Below, piece by piece: positions 35,527 through 47,511 of a DNA stretch of 64,000 bases. The position numbers and the translations under genes are program-made. The first letter of the stretch is position 1. Each line of letters starts with the position of its first letter. Under the pieces are notes generated by a model. That model was not told where the DNA came from, ran no database searches, and saw only the letters and a program-made list of their open reading frames with translations. Location: assembly GCA_027924585.1 (NCBI GenBank), contig BSBM01000050.1, positions 1,612,001 to 1,676,000 on the forward strand, in the 5' to 3' direction. The DNA comes from Larix kaempferi (taxonomy: Eukaryota > Streptophyta > Pinopsida > Pinales > Pinaceae).

Positions 35527-37128
35527 TTGGATGCTTCCAACTTTACTTTTGGGTGTTAAGTTTATATAGTTTAACTCATACTCTAGTAAATTTTATATAT
35601 TGTTATCAGAGACTTAATAAAATATTATGGCTTTTCAATAACAATTTATTGTTTTATGGATAGTATGGATTGGGTTTTTTAAAGATATTTCCTTTAAGAA
35701 GATAGAGAAGATTTATATTTTATGGATAGTGTGATTTTCTTTGGGAAGATAGGAAATATTTATAATGATACTATTTAATTTTAATTAAATAAAATAAAAA
35801 TTTTAAACCAAAAAAAAAAAAATAGTATTACAACAAATATTATGAAATTATTATTTAATATAAATACGAATTAAGAAAATATTTTTTCAATTTTCAAATT
35901 CTATTCTCATAATATATTTAAATAACTTAAAAATTTAAATAGTGAATTCTACCTTTTCTTTAATAAAATATGTTTAAGTAATTTATAAATTCAAAAAGAA
36001 GTTTATTCAAATGATTCAGTTATGAAAGTTCATACTTTACAAGGCCATATCATATACACATTTTAATAAACCATTAAATTCCACACAACTAAAAGACAAT
36101 ATTCCATTATATTTATCTCCCGTGCAACTTCTTTTTATGGAGTTTTAGAAAACTACGTTAAGAGTGTTTTCCACTCGAAATCATGGGATCATGTGCATGA
36201 GTAGACTGATAATGGCCTTCATGTTCTTGTGCCACGTGGGCGATTGATTCACTAACTACTTGCTTATTTTTCAATCAAATTCATTTCAAAATAGAAAAAT
36301 ATATTATACCTGTCTCAATCAAGCCACGGTGTTTTGAAAAATACATAAAGTGGCACCTAACATTAGATGTTGCCTTCTCTCTGGCATAGGATATTTGTTA
36401 AGATTTGTCGTATGTCCGTGGAAAGGATATTCATAATTTAACAAACTTTGAATTGATGTGATTGATGTTGTTTGTGTAGAAAGTTTCAAGTTGTTAGTTT
36501 GTATTATGAATTTTTAATTAATTGTTATATTTCAATAATTAAGTTTATCTTTATTTTAAAAAGAAGATTAATATGCATACATTACAAACATAAAGCGCAT
36601 TGTACAATATTTATTCATTGTACTGTATTCATAATTTACCCAAGTCAATAATATGTATATATTAAAAATAAGAGTCACTAACCACATAGCGTGATTAATA
36701 ATTATTTATCCAAAATGAAATGTGGATTATGGGCGAGGAAGCAAAGTAACCACCTCCACTACCTTACGAGATTGGATTGTTTGTAAGCTAACTTTTATTA
36801 AATTAAATGGTTGTTAGAAGGCTTTCGTGAGGCTTACAACTCGAATGCATACCATACATGCATACCATACATTGCAAGAAAACTATTATGATTAATTGAT
36901 CTACCGCTGCCAAAAACCTCCATATTGTGTTGTAATTAATTACTCTACCACTATGTTGGGCACCAATCAATAAACAACTTAACCAATCTTCTTGATTAAA
37001 CAACATATCATGTCAAATCAATGAAAGCACTTCCATACCATCTCTCTTAGATCCACACATTGTTGATTTGGCTCTAGTTTCTCTTCATCTTATCTTGAAC
37101 ACGAGACTCTATCCCTAGGGTTATGTGA
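35527..37128. other. AT-rich intergenic DNA
   Basis: Very AT-rich, with A and T runs. I find no gene, RNA or ordered repeat. It ends at the target-site duplication of the LINE. Confidence 0.5.
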
Positions 37129-37170
37129 GGTAGGAGATGAACTTAATATCATGCTATTCATTTCTTTGTT
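37129..37170. repeat. Target-site duplication of the LINE, left copy (42 bp)
   Basis: Starts GGTAGGAGATGAACTTAATA and is identical over 42 bp to 43556-43597. A further 15 bases (37171-37185, AGGTAGGAGATGAAC), a partial third copy of its start, lie between it and the poly(T). Confidence 0.95.
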
Positions 37171-37806
37171 AGGTAGGAGATGAACTTTTTTTTTTTTCAT
37201 AGAAAAATTCAACTTACTATTAATATACGAAATAGTAAAAATATCCAACTGTCAGACCATACAAAGGCATACAAACCCTACCAAAAGAAGGACCAGGGAG
37301 TGACTGGTCACAGCAGCATCATGTGCAAGCAACTAGTTCAGAAAATACTTATATAAAAAAGGCCACATGCCCCTAAAACATCCAAATGTCTCAACAGGAA
37401 TACATCCTATAGCATAACAGAAACCATGAAGTATAACAGTAACCATATGCCACATCAGAAGATATGTACATATCAAAAATTATACATAAGTCCAAAATAT
37501 AGTCATCCGCAAATACCAATCACCAATGGTATCGCCAGCAGAAGAGTATCAGATAATCATCTCATAAATTAACAGCATATATCAAAATGTTAAGACGAGA
37601 TTACATCCGATCTGAAAGTACCAAGCAGCATCTGCATGAGGCTGTAATATAGGCCGCAAAAAGTATGTGAGAATGAAAAATCACCCAACAAGTAGTTGGA
37701 CTCAGAAATTTAAGGATCTGCACACAGAACTGCAAGTCATATAAGATTCATAAAGCCGCATAATGCTGTAAGGAAAACAAAAATGTGAAAACAACAATAT
37801 CAATAA

Positions 37807-40800
37807 TCAACATGACCAATGTAACTGATAAGAACCATGTGTAAAAAGTATATCCTCCCGCCATTCTTGCCACATGATGACCCCCGCCAAAGAGTTAAGA
37901 GCCCGCTTTGAGAGCATATCCGCCTCCCTATTCACCTCTCTGAAGATATGATCAAAATGAATGTGTTCAAATTCAAGAATAAGCTTACGGGCCGCTTCCA
38001 ACCAGTGATTAAGTAGTAGAACATTGAGTGATGAAGTGCCCCTAGCCCAAGAGATTATAGATAGCGAGTCACCAAATATAACAAGGGATGAGATCTTTCT
38101 CTGACGGGCACAAAATAGTAAGAGCCATAGGGCACATATCTCACTCCTTGTATTGGTTCCATTTCCCAGATTAAGCCAGAAATGGATAGAGACAGAGTTG
38201 GATAAGTGAATTGTTGCACCCGCCCCACCCGACCCATTCCGACTCACAGCAGCCCCATCAAAGAATCCACAAGGAAATACCAGGATCGAAGGAGCAAACC
38301 GGTTTTTCTGATTCCGAGCCTTCCTGACATCGTCTGCTCCAAAAGTTGTTATATATTCCTTGTGTGCAGCAATGGTTCTATAGCATATCCCATCACGGTG
38401 AGGTGTCAAGTTTTCAAAAATTCGAGAATTGCGAGCTTTCCAAACTTCCCATATCATAAAGTATGGAAGCTATGTACACCCTGTGGGAAGACGGGACCAA
38501 GTCTCCAGACACTCATCGAGAGTATGATATCCCTAGCGGAATTGAATACCAGATTTATATGCAATATGCTTCCAAAGATCCCTAATGAAAGAACAGGAGG
38601 AAAGAAGATGATCAACAGACTCCTCCTGTGAGCAGCATAAGGGACACCATCCCGGACCATTAAAGCCTCGTCGACATAAGTTGTCCCAAGTAAGTATCTT
38701 ATTACACAACGCTAGCCAGATAAAACACTTTATCTTGAGGGGGATGACCAGATTCCAGGTAGTTTTTTCCCACCAGCGAACCTCAGAATGGGACTCTACA
38801 AACATTGCCTCATATGCCAATTTAGCAGATACATTGCCACAAGACACATCCCATGACCAGGCTAATCTATCCACAGAATCAGATAGATGTAGGTTTGAAT
38901 GATAAAACAACCTGATATATCCTTCCCATTCATTTCCCAAAGTACCTGTTAAACCCAGCTGAGGTGCCGAGAGCCAAAGAGACCGCCCATCCTTATACTG
39001 CCCAGCCGCATGAGCCAGGGTGCAAAATCCATTTGATCTGAGATGAGTCCTTAATTCCATCAAGAGGATATGCCTCGCAGGCCCCCCCATGATCGGGTCA
39101 AGCCCTAGTTTAATGTCTCGACCATTGCCAGGGATCCAAGCAATCCATTGCGTAATAATCTTGTAAGATCCCATCAACCCATTCCAAAAATTTGACACGC
39201 CCAATGTAGCAGGCTGGTCCAATCTTAGCCAGTTTGAAACAAAGATATTTTTCAGGTACTTAGCTCTGATAATTCTTCCCCAAACAGAATTATCGAAGAG
39301 TGCACACCAGAGGCTTTTTGCATGCAGGGCCTTTACAAATAGATCCAGGTCCTTGATATTCCATCCCCCCAACTTCCAGGGTCGGGCCAAAACAGACCAT
39401 TTTATAAGATGAAATTTTTCTTGAGCTCCACCACCCGACCATAAGAAGCTGAACAACTTCCGTCGAATAAGACAAAGGATGGTTATGGGGATTTTACACA
39501 GTGAAAACCAATAAACCCCTAAATTCTGCAGGACGGCTTTTGCCAGCGTAAGTCTAACCCCCAAGGATAAATGGCGAAAGCTCCAGTGACTTATACGCCT
39601 TTCAAAACGTCTAACTAACCAAGTCCAGTCATTCTTCAGGTAATTTGTAGGCTTTATGAAGAAACCCATATATTTTATTCCAGCATCAATCTCCTTAAAT
39701 TTTAATGGTAGAACAGAGCTTATCGAGCATTCCACATCGATCGATAGGGAATGTTTCAAAAATTGAGATTTTATATAACTGATGATCATACCAGAAACCG
39801 AACAAAATAAGTCTAGAATCTTCTTATATTGAATCCACTCAGCCAGGATACCCTTACCAAAAAGCATTTCATCATCCACAAACAAAGAGTGTGTAACAGA
39901 GATATCTCTTGTAATTTTAATGCCTTCAATCAGTCCATCCCTTCTTGCCTTATGAATGGATAGACTCAGGCCTTCAATGACCAAAAGGAAGAGGAGCGGC
40001 GAAAGTGGACATCCCTGACGTAGGCCCCGGGATGCCTTAAAGAAATCCGTTGGATGTCCATTAATCAATATAGCATAATTAACCGAAGTTATACATGCCA
40101 TAATCCATTTCATCACCTTCCATGGCAGACGGATCTGAATCAGAATTAATCTCAGGAAATTCCAGTCCACCCTATCATATGCTTTCACCAAGTCCAATTG
40201 TAGTATGAGTGCATCAAGTCTCTTTTGTTTTACTGTGTGGAAAATTTCCTGTGTCACCCCCACCGCATCATGGATTTGACAACCCTGTAGAAACCCATAC
40301 TGCTCCATGGAAATGTGCCTGGAAAGTAATGGTTTGATCCGATCTGCAATAATCTTAGAAATAATCTTGTCTACTAAATTGCAGAGGACAATTGGTCTGA
40401 ATTCATTATAGTTATTCGGGTGTGATGTTTTCGGGATGAGGGCCAAATAAGCTGAGTTTAATGCCCCAGAGACCGTGCCTAATTTCCGAGACTCATCCAC
40501 AGCCATTCGGATATCCTCCCCCATTATATCAAAAAAGTGGATAAAAAGTTCCACCGACCATCCATCCGGACTAGGTGATTTATCTTTTGCAAACCCTCGC
40601 AATGTGTTTTCCACATCCATCAAAGTAACATCCATATATATGGAGTCCCCCTCCTCTTCATTAAATATACGAGGGTACTCCATAATAATCTTAAATTGTT
40701 CTGCCAAACTTGTGTTTTTGGGGTCACAGTAGTATTCCTGAAAGTGACGGGCAGCCTCATTCATCAATTCCTCCTCCCCCCAGATCCGCTGACCCCTGTG

Positions 40801-41955
40801 ATCATTAAGATCCCAAATAGCATTTTGCATCCTTCTAGAATCCGCAAATTGATGAAAAAATTTTGTATTCTGATCCCCAGCTTTGAGCCAAATGGCTCGG
40901 CTCTTTAACCTCCATGTTTCCTCCTGAATAAGAAGAATATTTAACTTTCAGCTCTCCATTGAGGAGAGTTTTATCGCATCCTCAAGGCTTAGCCCAGAAC
41001 CAACTGATCTCTGCATCAATGTCTTTATTACCATTTCGATCTCAGCAAGTTCTATTCCCATCAATTCTTTTTTATTTTTTTCCCACAACATAGTATAATC
41101 TTTAATAGCCTTGAGTTTCACCGCCAACTTATCCATTGTAGATCTCTCCCCCGAAACATCCATCTGTTGCCATTTAGTCTTCACACCCGAAGTGTATTCA
41201 ACATCCAAAAGCCATGTGGAATTGAATTTGAATGGGAAGGATTGGTGTGAGGCCTCCACATCAAATTGTAGAATAATAGGGAGATGATCACTGATTTTTA
41301 TTTGATGAATCCAAGACCTGTAATTCTGAAAACAATCCAGAAGGGATTCCGATACTAAGATACGATCAATGCGCTTCTGAATCATATTTTCCCCCATTCT
41401 ACCATTTGTCCAAGTTGGAGCCATTGGCCACGGGGCCACATCAACAAGAGAGTATTTCATGAAGAGATTACTGAAATATGATCCGAGTGGATCCCTTCTA
41501 GCCAAAATGCCCCAAAACTCCTCATCCCCCCAAGTGAAATTTAAGTCCCCGGCTAGAACTAAATTTTCCAATTCCAGCAGGTGACCCGAGGCAGCCATAT
41601 CCCAGAAAGCCACCCTATCACAATAAGGCCCATAACAGTTGATAATATTTAAGTTTTTTTCCGATCCCCTGATATTGCCTGACAATAAGATACCCAGCGA
41701 GATGATTGATGGATTTAGTCTCAAAACCAATGGGTTCCAAGCAGCTAAGAGACCACCAGAAAGACCAACAACATCCACAGTGCAAACCATCCATCTCGGC
41801 TTAACTTTATTAAAAAAAATGCGGGCCTTCTCGCCACTAACCATAGTTTCCTAAAGAAGTACCAAATCTGGATTGGCAATGTGAAGGACTCGCTTGAGGG
41901 CCAATTGTTTGGGTAGACCCCCCACACCCAGGATATTTAAGGAGAAAAAAATCAT
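37807..41955 (-). pseudogene. LINE ORF2: endonuclease, reverse transcriptase, RNase H
   Basis: Nicks target DNA and copies LINE RNA there. From ATG 41955 (MIFFSLNILGVGG) one frame runs about 1380 codons. The endonuclease of the EEP family shows LNIINCYGPY, LVLAGDLNFTW and the SDHLPIIL end. RT shows LALIPKTSHPNNYNEFRPIV, LDLVKAYDRVDW, GLRQGCPLSPLLFLLVIEGL and the catalytic FVDD. A zinc-binding RT tail (CPLCCSQEESVDHLLSSC) follows, then RNase H with FFDGAAVSRNGSGGAGA, SEICALW, FGDSLSIISW and REVNREADMLSKRA. Stops in frame are TAG 41845, TGA 40948, TAG 38533 and TAG 38470. Plant L1 elements typically carry this C-terminal RNase H. Confidence 0.95.
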
Positions 41956-43553
41956 TTGCGAACCCTTGCAAGGGCTTTCATTCCTCTAAGAGCCCAAGTA
42001 TCAGAAGATTTGGGGGATTCCACCTTGCAACGGCCATCCTCAATCCCCCCCAGGATGACCTTCTTGTTTTTCCTAACACTTGTCGTTTTAAGAGGTGAGA
42101 ATTCCGGGGCCAATCCGCCCCTATGTGCCCCCTTTTGAACACATATATCTCCAATTATTTCAGGGGGAGCCACAGAGGTATTGTTAATGTCCCCATCCGG
42201 GCCAGAGTTCTTCAAACCCACAGAACTCCCCAAATCCTCATCTGTTGGCTCAGTCACATCTACCATCCGGTTTTTGAAGAAAGTAGGGATAGGAGTCTTC
42301 TTTACCATATCTGAATAAGATGGAATAAGTAAAATTTTCTCATTTGGATCCATAGGTATGCCCGGACCCACATTATGGCAATCTATCCCCGACATATTCA
42401 AAGGATTCAGTCCACTAGACCCCTCCCTCCATATATCAGACGCAAAAGAAGACCCGTCAGGTTTCGATTCATCTCTCCCACCCCCACCAACATCCCGTGC
42501 CAGGATAGGTAACTCAGAGTCGGAAGATACAATAATAGTCGGTGTAACTGAAAGAGGAAGCCCGGGAGTAACAGATTTGACTGGGGAGGAATCGGCAGGG
42601 CTACGCATGATCTTTTTCACAAACGGCTCATTCTCGGAGATAGGGTCATCATTCCCAGAAGATTCATTATTAACCGGTTCAGACTCGGAGGAATTTGTTG
42701 CCATGTGATGCCAACGACTCATATAATTTCCATTATTTCCATTGTTTAAATCTAAAGCATTTATAAATGAAATATCCAACTCATTTAGTGAATGGAAGAA
42801 GTTAGGGTCTTGTGATTCCAACTTACGGAACAAGGCCGAGTCCGGAGCAGCAAGGTTGGGTACCCTATTGGAGTAGCCGTCCAGTGACCCCGATGAATCC
42901 AACTCGATATCGCTACCATCATCAGAAGACCAGAACGAGCCCCCATCTTTAAGACGACCAGAAGAAGCTGGAGATTTGCATTGCCGCCACAAGTGCCCCA
43001 CACCTTTGCAATTTGAGCATCGAAAAGGAATGCCCCAGTAGTCTATGATCTGAGAGAGCTTTCATCCACGCCAGTTAATGTTAAGTACATAAATCAGACC
43101 CAAAGAAATGTCCACCTCCACGAGGACCCGACCCATACGGCGATCAAAACCATTAAGATGCTCCTCATCAACATGTAAAAACTGACCAATACTATTTCCA
43201 ATGGCTTCGAAAGCCCCACGATTCCAGAGTGCTAGTGGAAGACCCGGAAGGAGCACCCATAAATGCCAAAGACGAACCGAAGTAGATTCCGAATCAAAAT
43301 CGGTCTACCATTTCTACAACATTAAGATGCCCGAACCATAAAGCCATAGTCTCTCCAAAATGTGGGAACAATGCACCTCTTGTTCGAATTTGAACCCATA
43401 CCAGCCACATGCCAATGCAAAAATCTGTGGAGTGTATTTCAGAATGGGATTCCACTTCTCCATCACCCATTTTACAATGTCTCTACGATTCATGGCGTGG
43501 TATGAAAACTTGCCAACCAGCATTGTCATGTTAAATTCCACTATTCATGTCAC
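41952..43553 (-). pseudogene. LINE ORF1: DUF4283 and zinc-knuckle protein (N-terminus missing)
   Basis: Binds LINE RNA. The frame contains LVGKFSYHAMNRRDIVKWVM, FALACGWYGFKFE and LPGLPLALWNRGAFEAIGNS, the DUF4283 pattern, then the knuckle CSNCKGVGHLWRQC (CX2CX4HX4C) near 42983-43023, followed by a long Ser/Asp/Pro-rich tail. Stops in frame are TAG 43314, TAG 43305 and TGA 43062. The stop TGA at 41952-41954 overlaps the ATG of ORF2 in the sequence ATGA, which would let a terminating ribosome restart on ORF2. Confidence 0.88.
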
Positions 43554-43555
43554 CG

Positions 43556-43597
43556 GGTAGGAGATGAACTTAATATCATGCTATTCATTTCTTTGTT
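43556..43597. repeat. Target-site duplication of the LINE, right copy (42 bp)
   Basis: Identical to 37129-37170. It joins the LINE 5' end at CGG. Confidence 0.95.
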
Positions 43598-44689
43598 GCT
43601 TTAGTGTAGTGGATAATTTCATATTTTTATTCTAGGAAGGTAAACCTATGATCTTTTTATTTTTATTTTTAAATAGTGGTTCACCATTTTTTAGAGGGCT
43701 AGTCACCAAGAGAATGTCACACCTGCTATTTCAAGGAGAATCAAGGTATGCCCACAAATACAATCATTAAAATAGAGGCTCAACAAGAGCATCATGTCAT
43801 TTACAAGATTTGAACCTGGGTGGGGAGGGTAACAATCATTCCTCCCAACCACCCAAGCTACAACCAATTGACAAACATGTGACTTTTTTATGTGTTACGT
43901 CTTTGCATGATTTTCTCAATGATGATATAATATTTGTCTAGGTTGTTCTTATGCGATGGATCACTTTTTTTGAGTTTTCCCTACCTTAACCTAGATATGT
44001 AATAGCTTATGATTATCTAGTGCTTTGGTAGGAATCCTTGACTACTTTTTATCACTTAGTCCATAGCCTTTGGTCATTGGTTTATTTATATTTGACTTTC
44101 TAGGCACTTGTTTAGGGTATTCCTAACTTTAGTGTTTAATGGGGATGCAAAATCACCAATGGGTCCATAATCACTTAGGATGATTTTTTATAGGTCCATA
44201 TTGGACCCAAATCTATTTTGCGTAGTTATTAATGGAGCCAAAATGAGTCAAGTCACCCTATTCATGTATGATCTCTTAACAAAGAGAGTAACATGAATTC
44301 ATAAAGAAGGTATCATTTCATGCATAACAGAGAGAAATTTTGGGCTTAAAATCCAATGTTATAGTCTTAAAGAAATGGTAGTATTGAGTTAAACATTGGG
44401 GTACAACCTTTTATTATGACCCAAGGCTACCCTCCAATGGCTAACCTAATGTGCACCTAGGGCTTTATGTCTTTCCTTTGTTGTCACATATGCATTTTCC
44501 TCTATCACCACATTTAGAGAGGGGAATTTTTTATCTTTTCCTTTGATCTTGATCCTTTGAGATTCCAGTGTTCTTTGCCTTTACAACAAGCCATGGTTAT
44601 GTGGGTCAATGACTACATGTAACCCCTCTTTGAAATCTTATTGGCCAAATCAAAGGTATAACCATCAGCCATATAACCCCTTTTTAATG
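43598..44689. other. Intergenic DNA with no recognisable feature
   Basis: No coherent frame, RNA gene or repeat partner was found. It merges into the minisatellite at about 44690. Confidence 0.5.
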
Positions 44690-44957
44690 TTCGAGCTAAT
44701 GCAAAGGGAACATGCTATTGGGTGGTGGGCCTCTTTGAAGGATGGCTATTAGCCGCATTCAAAGGATTCACCCAACAAGCCATCGATCCATTTTGAAAGA
44801 TAGCCAGTGACCTCTTTCAAAAATGCACTCGATAGGCCATTAGGCCCTTTCAAAAAATCCCATCCACGTCTTTCAAAAGGTTTGCTTGATACTAGGCCAT
44901 TGAGCACTTTGGAAAGATCACATTAGCTTCTTTTGAAATATATACCCAATAGAAGGG
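44690..44957 (+). repeat. ~46-bp minisatellite, left of element 3
   Basis: Degenerate units built on GGCC(A/T)(C/T)TTT(C/G)AAAG and CCATT/CGATAGGCCATT, the same as at 62481-64000. Element 3 split this array. AAGGG at 44953-44957 is the target duplication matching 62476-62480. Confidence 0.7.
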
Positions 44958-45146
44958 TGTTGTAAGGAAATAATTCCTATGGCTGGGGTGAGACCATCAA
45001 CATACTCAAGCATATCAAAATAACATCTAGAGTCAAACAAGCACTCAATAATTTGCCAAAGACAGATTACTTTAAAGAATCAAGATAGTTAAATATACAG
45101 CATCAGGAGACATTCTCCAGACCAATCTTGCGTAGTCAAGATTGAT

Positions 45147-45359
45147 CCTCTCGTATAGAGGTGAGCACTTTGATTTCCTTTCGTGTAAAGGTTATTCCTC
45201 CCGTATAGAGGTAATTGATCAAAGTAATGATGTTGTAAAGTCTTGTTGGAAAAGGCTCCGGACTTGTATGTATCAAGTCATGATTATCATGTGAACCTTC
45301 CATATAAAGGTATCCATGAGATGGACCTCTTGTATAGAGGTGGACCTTCCATATGAAGG
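45147..45359 (+). repeat. Six related 15-nt hairpins
   Basis: Elements of form CCTNN-N5-NNAGG at 45147, 45177, 45197, 45296, 45326 and 45345 (each 15 nt): for example CCTCTCGTATAGAGG, CCTTTCGTGTAAAGG and CCTTCCATATGAAGG. Spacing within the first three is 30 and 20, and within the second three 30 and 19, so a three-hairpin unit is duplicated 149 bp apart. In most copies changes in one arm are matched in the other. Confidence 0.85.
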
Positions 45360-45639
45360 TCATACGTTACTTATTAAAAGCATTTAGTCTTGTGTGATAT
45401 ATTATTAACCATGATCACCAGAAGCTATTAAGTCTCCTTTAGAGATTGATCACCTCTAAAGTGATTTACTTTAGCATATGATCATTTGGTCTGGAATAAT
45501 ATAATATGATCATAGCATCCGATAATTCTTCTTAGTATAATGTAATGTGATGGATAATTAAAGTTAGCACATATTGACCATGCAGTAAGAGATAAGAAAT
45601 AAAAGACAAAGCATAGAGATCAAGAGAATTCAAAATTTC

Positions 45640-46000
45640 CCATGCAGACACTTCAGCTAATTAAAGAGAACTCGAATTATTAAAGCTTCAATTGTAAAGC
45701 TCCAGTTAAGTATTAATCCTTTAGTTAAAGCATCAATTAAAGATATGTTTCAGTTAACTAAAGAACTCACAGTGGTCACTTCAAGTAAATCAATCAACAT
45801 GATTTCAGTTAACTAAGTGTTAAATAAAAGGGATTAGTTAACTAAAGTATTTTCACTTTAGTTAAACTACAAGACGACACTTCAATTAAATAGAGTTAAC
45901 TAAGTGACAACAAAGAAGATCTAGTTAACTAAGTGTTATTGCATGACGACACTTATGTTAAACTAAAAGATGACACGTGGGTTGTGACACTTGCATGTCG
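45640..46000 (+). promoter_or_regulatory. Repeated GTTAACTAA motifs and G-box in the solo LTR promoter region
   Basis: Multiple AGTTAACTAA(A/G) and ACGACACTT motifs alternate upstream of the TATA box at 46190. GACACGTGG (about 45972-45980) contains a CACGTG G-box/ABRE core. Clustered short repeats in U3 are a usual form of retroelement enhancer. Binding is inferred. Confidence 0.45.
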
Positions 46001-47511
46001 ACACTTAAGTTAGCCACCTAACTAAGTGGGCAAGTTTTCAATTAAGAGGCGAGTTCATCCTAAGTGACAGCTCAGTGAGATGACGCATTGCATGAGAAGT
46101 GGGGCGCACCACTCCATGAAAGATTAATACGTTCAGTTTGAGGGTGAGTTTATTCTAAAGTTAGAAGTTAAAAATAGAAGAGAAGAATGTATAAATATGA
46201 TATACAGGATTGTTGAATCCAGTGTGAATCGAATTCTCTTCTCCATTGAAGGCAAGGCGCTTCTCTTTGTGCAAGGTATTGTTCGTGCTTATTATTGTTG
46301 TGTTGGGCACACATCCGATTGATCTCTCTTCTTTATTGTTGAACCGTATCTTCACCAAGAAGTTCGGTGATCTCTTATGTTCCGAAAGCAATATGTTATG
46401 TTGTAAAAGAAAACATTCTTTGCTATCCATTATATTATACTGAGAAGAATTGTTGGGGTTTTTGTTCTCATAATTTTGAGGATTTTCCCCATGGTATACC
46501 TTGTGTTATGGGTGTATGAATTTTATGGATTGAATTGTCTCAGTGCTTCAAGTCTCTGCATCTAAAAGAATTAAAGATCAAATCTCAACCAAATTTCAAC
46601 AAAGATTGTGTACCTTATTTAGGAAGGTTGGTCCTAGCTTTCAGTATGCCTTCAATCCAGACCTCAAGCTTTATCTCTGACTTTGAACACCTTCAAAACA
46701 CAATATACCTTTCTCAAAACTTATGGATACAATAAAATGAATATAAATTGAAACTAATGTAAATATACACATTATATTTCAATATAAAAGACAAACATTT
46801 CGTTGAACCAGTCTGCAACAATGTATTGGGAAAGGAAATATGTCTTTATTGATCACAATAACAAGTACAATTATACCTTTCTATGATGAGGAACTTCACG
46901 AAACCTTGACCTAGTTTCCTTTGCTTCTCTTCTCCACAATGTTCCAACAATCTCCAGGTGAAAGGGATAAGGAAATCTCAGTCACATAAATAGGGGATTA
47001 GATGGAAACAAAATTCCTCCAGCATTTCGTTACCAATGAGCCAAAAGGTCCCTCTCAAGGCCAACTTTACATGTTTTTATAATAGAAAGGTAAGGCCTTG
47101 AATGGATGAGGGTTTGTAACTGCTAGGGAAGTTATCAAAAACTACCCAAACTAACCCCAAATTCAATTTTTATTTTATTTTTCAAATTTTAATGAGGTAC
47201 GCATAGGTGAAAAACTAGCATAGTGCGCGTAACATGCATCTTGACCATGAACAAAGTGCACGTGCAACTTTTTCATGCACACGCATGTGGATAAATAGAC
47301 AGAGTGTGTGTAATACACAGGTTTCATAAACACCACCTGCGCGTATGTCACAAACAAAAATAAATAAGATGGGGAATATAGATGAACTAAAATGAGATGG
47401 GCCAACAAGTTGAGTATAAAGTCAAAGCTCTTCAATCCACGATGTCCTTTTGTGTGACAGACTAAATTTAATGTCTTCATGGACGGAGAAGTGTTATTTT
47501 GACTTATAACA

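Larger units (their letters stand above)
37186..43555 (-). mobile_element. L1-type LINE, 5'-truncated
   Basis: A minus-strand non-LTR retrotransposon with ORF1 (nucleic-acid binding), ORF2 (endonuclease, RT, RNase H), a 3' UTR (about 37198-37806) and a 12-base poly(A) seen as T at 37186-37197. It is bounded by perfect 42-bp target duplications. The 5' end falls at the start of ORF1's DUF4283 domain, so the 5' UTR and first codons are missing, as is usual when target-primed reverse transcription stops early. Seven premature stops but no frameshift are seen in the two ORFs. Confidence 0.95.
45087..46601 (+). mobile_element. Solo LTR (1515 bp) inserted in the element 3 LTR
   Basis: AAGAT at 45082-45086 and 46602-46606 flank it; the intact LTR of element 3 has this site once, near 61563. 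It starts AGTTAAAT and ends TTTCAACA, so TG at the start has become AG. TATAAATA at 46190-46197 is a probable promoter on the plus strand. The absence of internal sequence shows LTR-LTR recombination after insertion. The Copia or Gypsy family is not determined; the layout looks Copia-like. Confidence 0.82.
44958..47511 (-). repeat. 3' LTR of element 3, interrupted by a solo LTR
   Basis: Begins TGTTGTAAGG and ends TTATAACA on the plus strand; homologous to 61437-62475. Without the 1520 bp of insertion and duplicated site it is 1034 bp. Just outside it, 47512-47524 reads as CATTAGGGGGCATT on the minus strand, the polypurine tract. Confidence 0.92.

Noticed and set aside
42358-42708. Plus-strand frame of 116 codons
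   Set aside because: Shadow of the Ser/Asp-rich tail of LINE ORF1 on the other strand.
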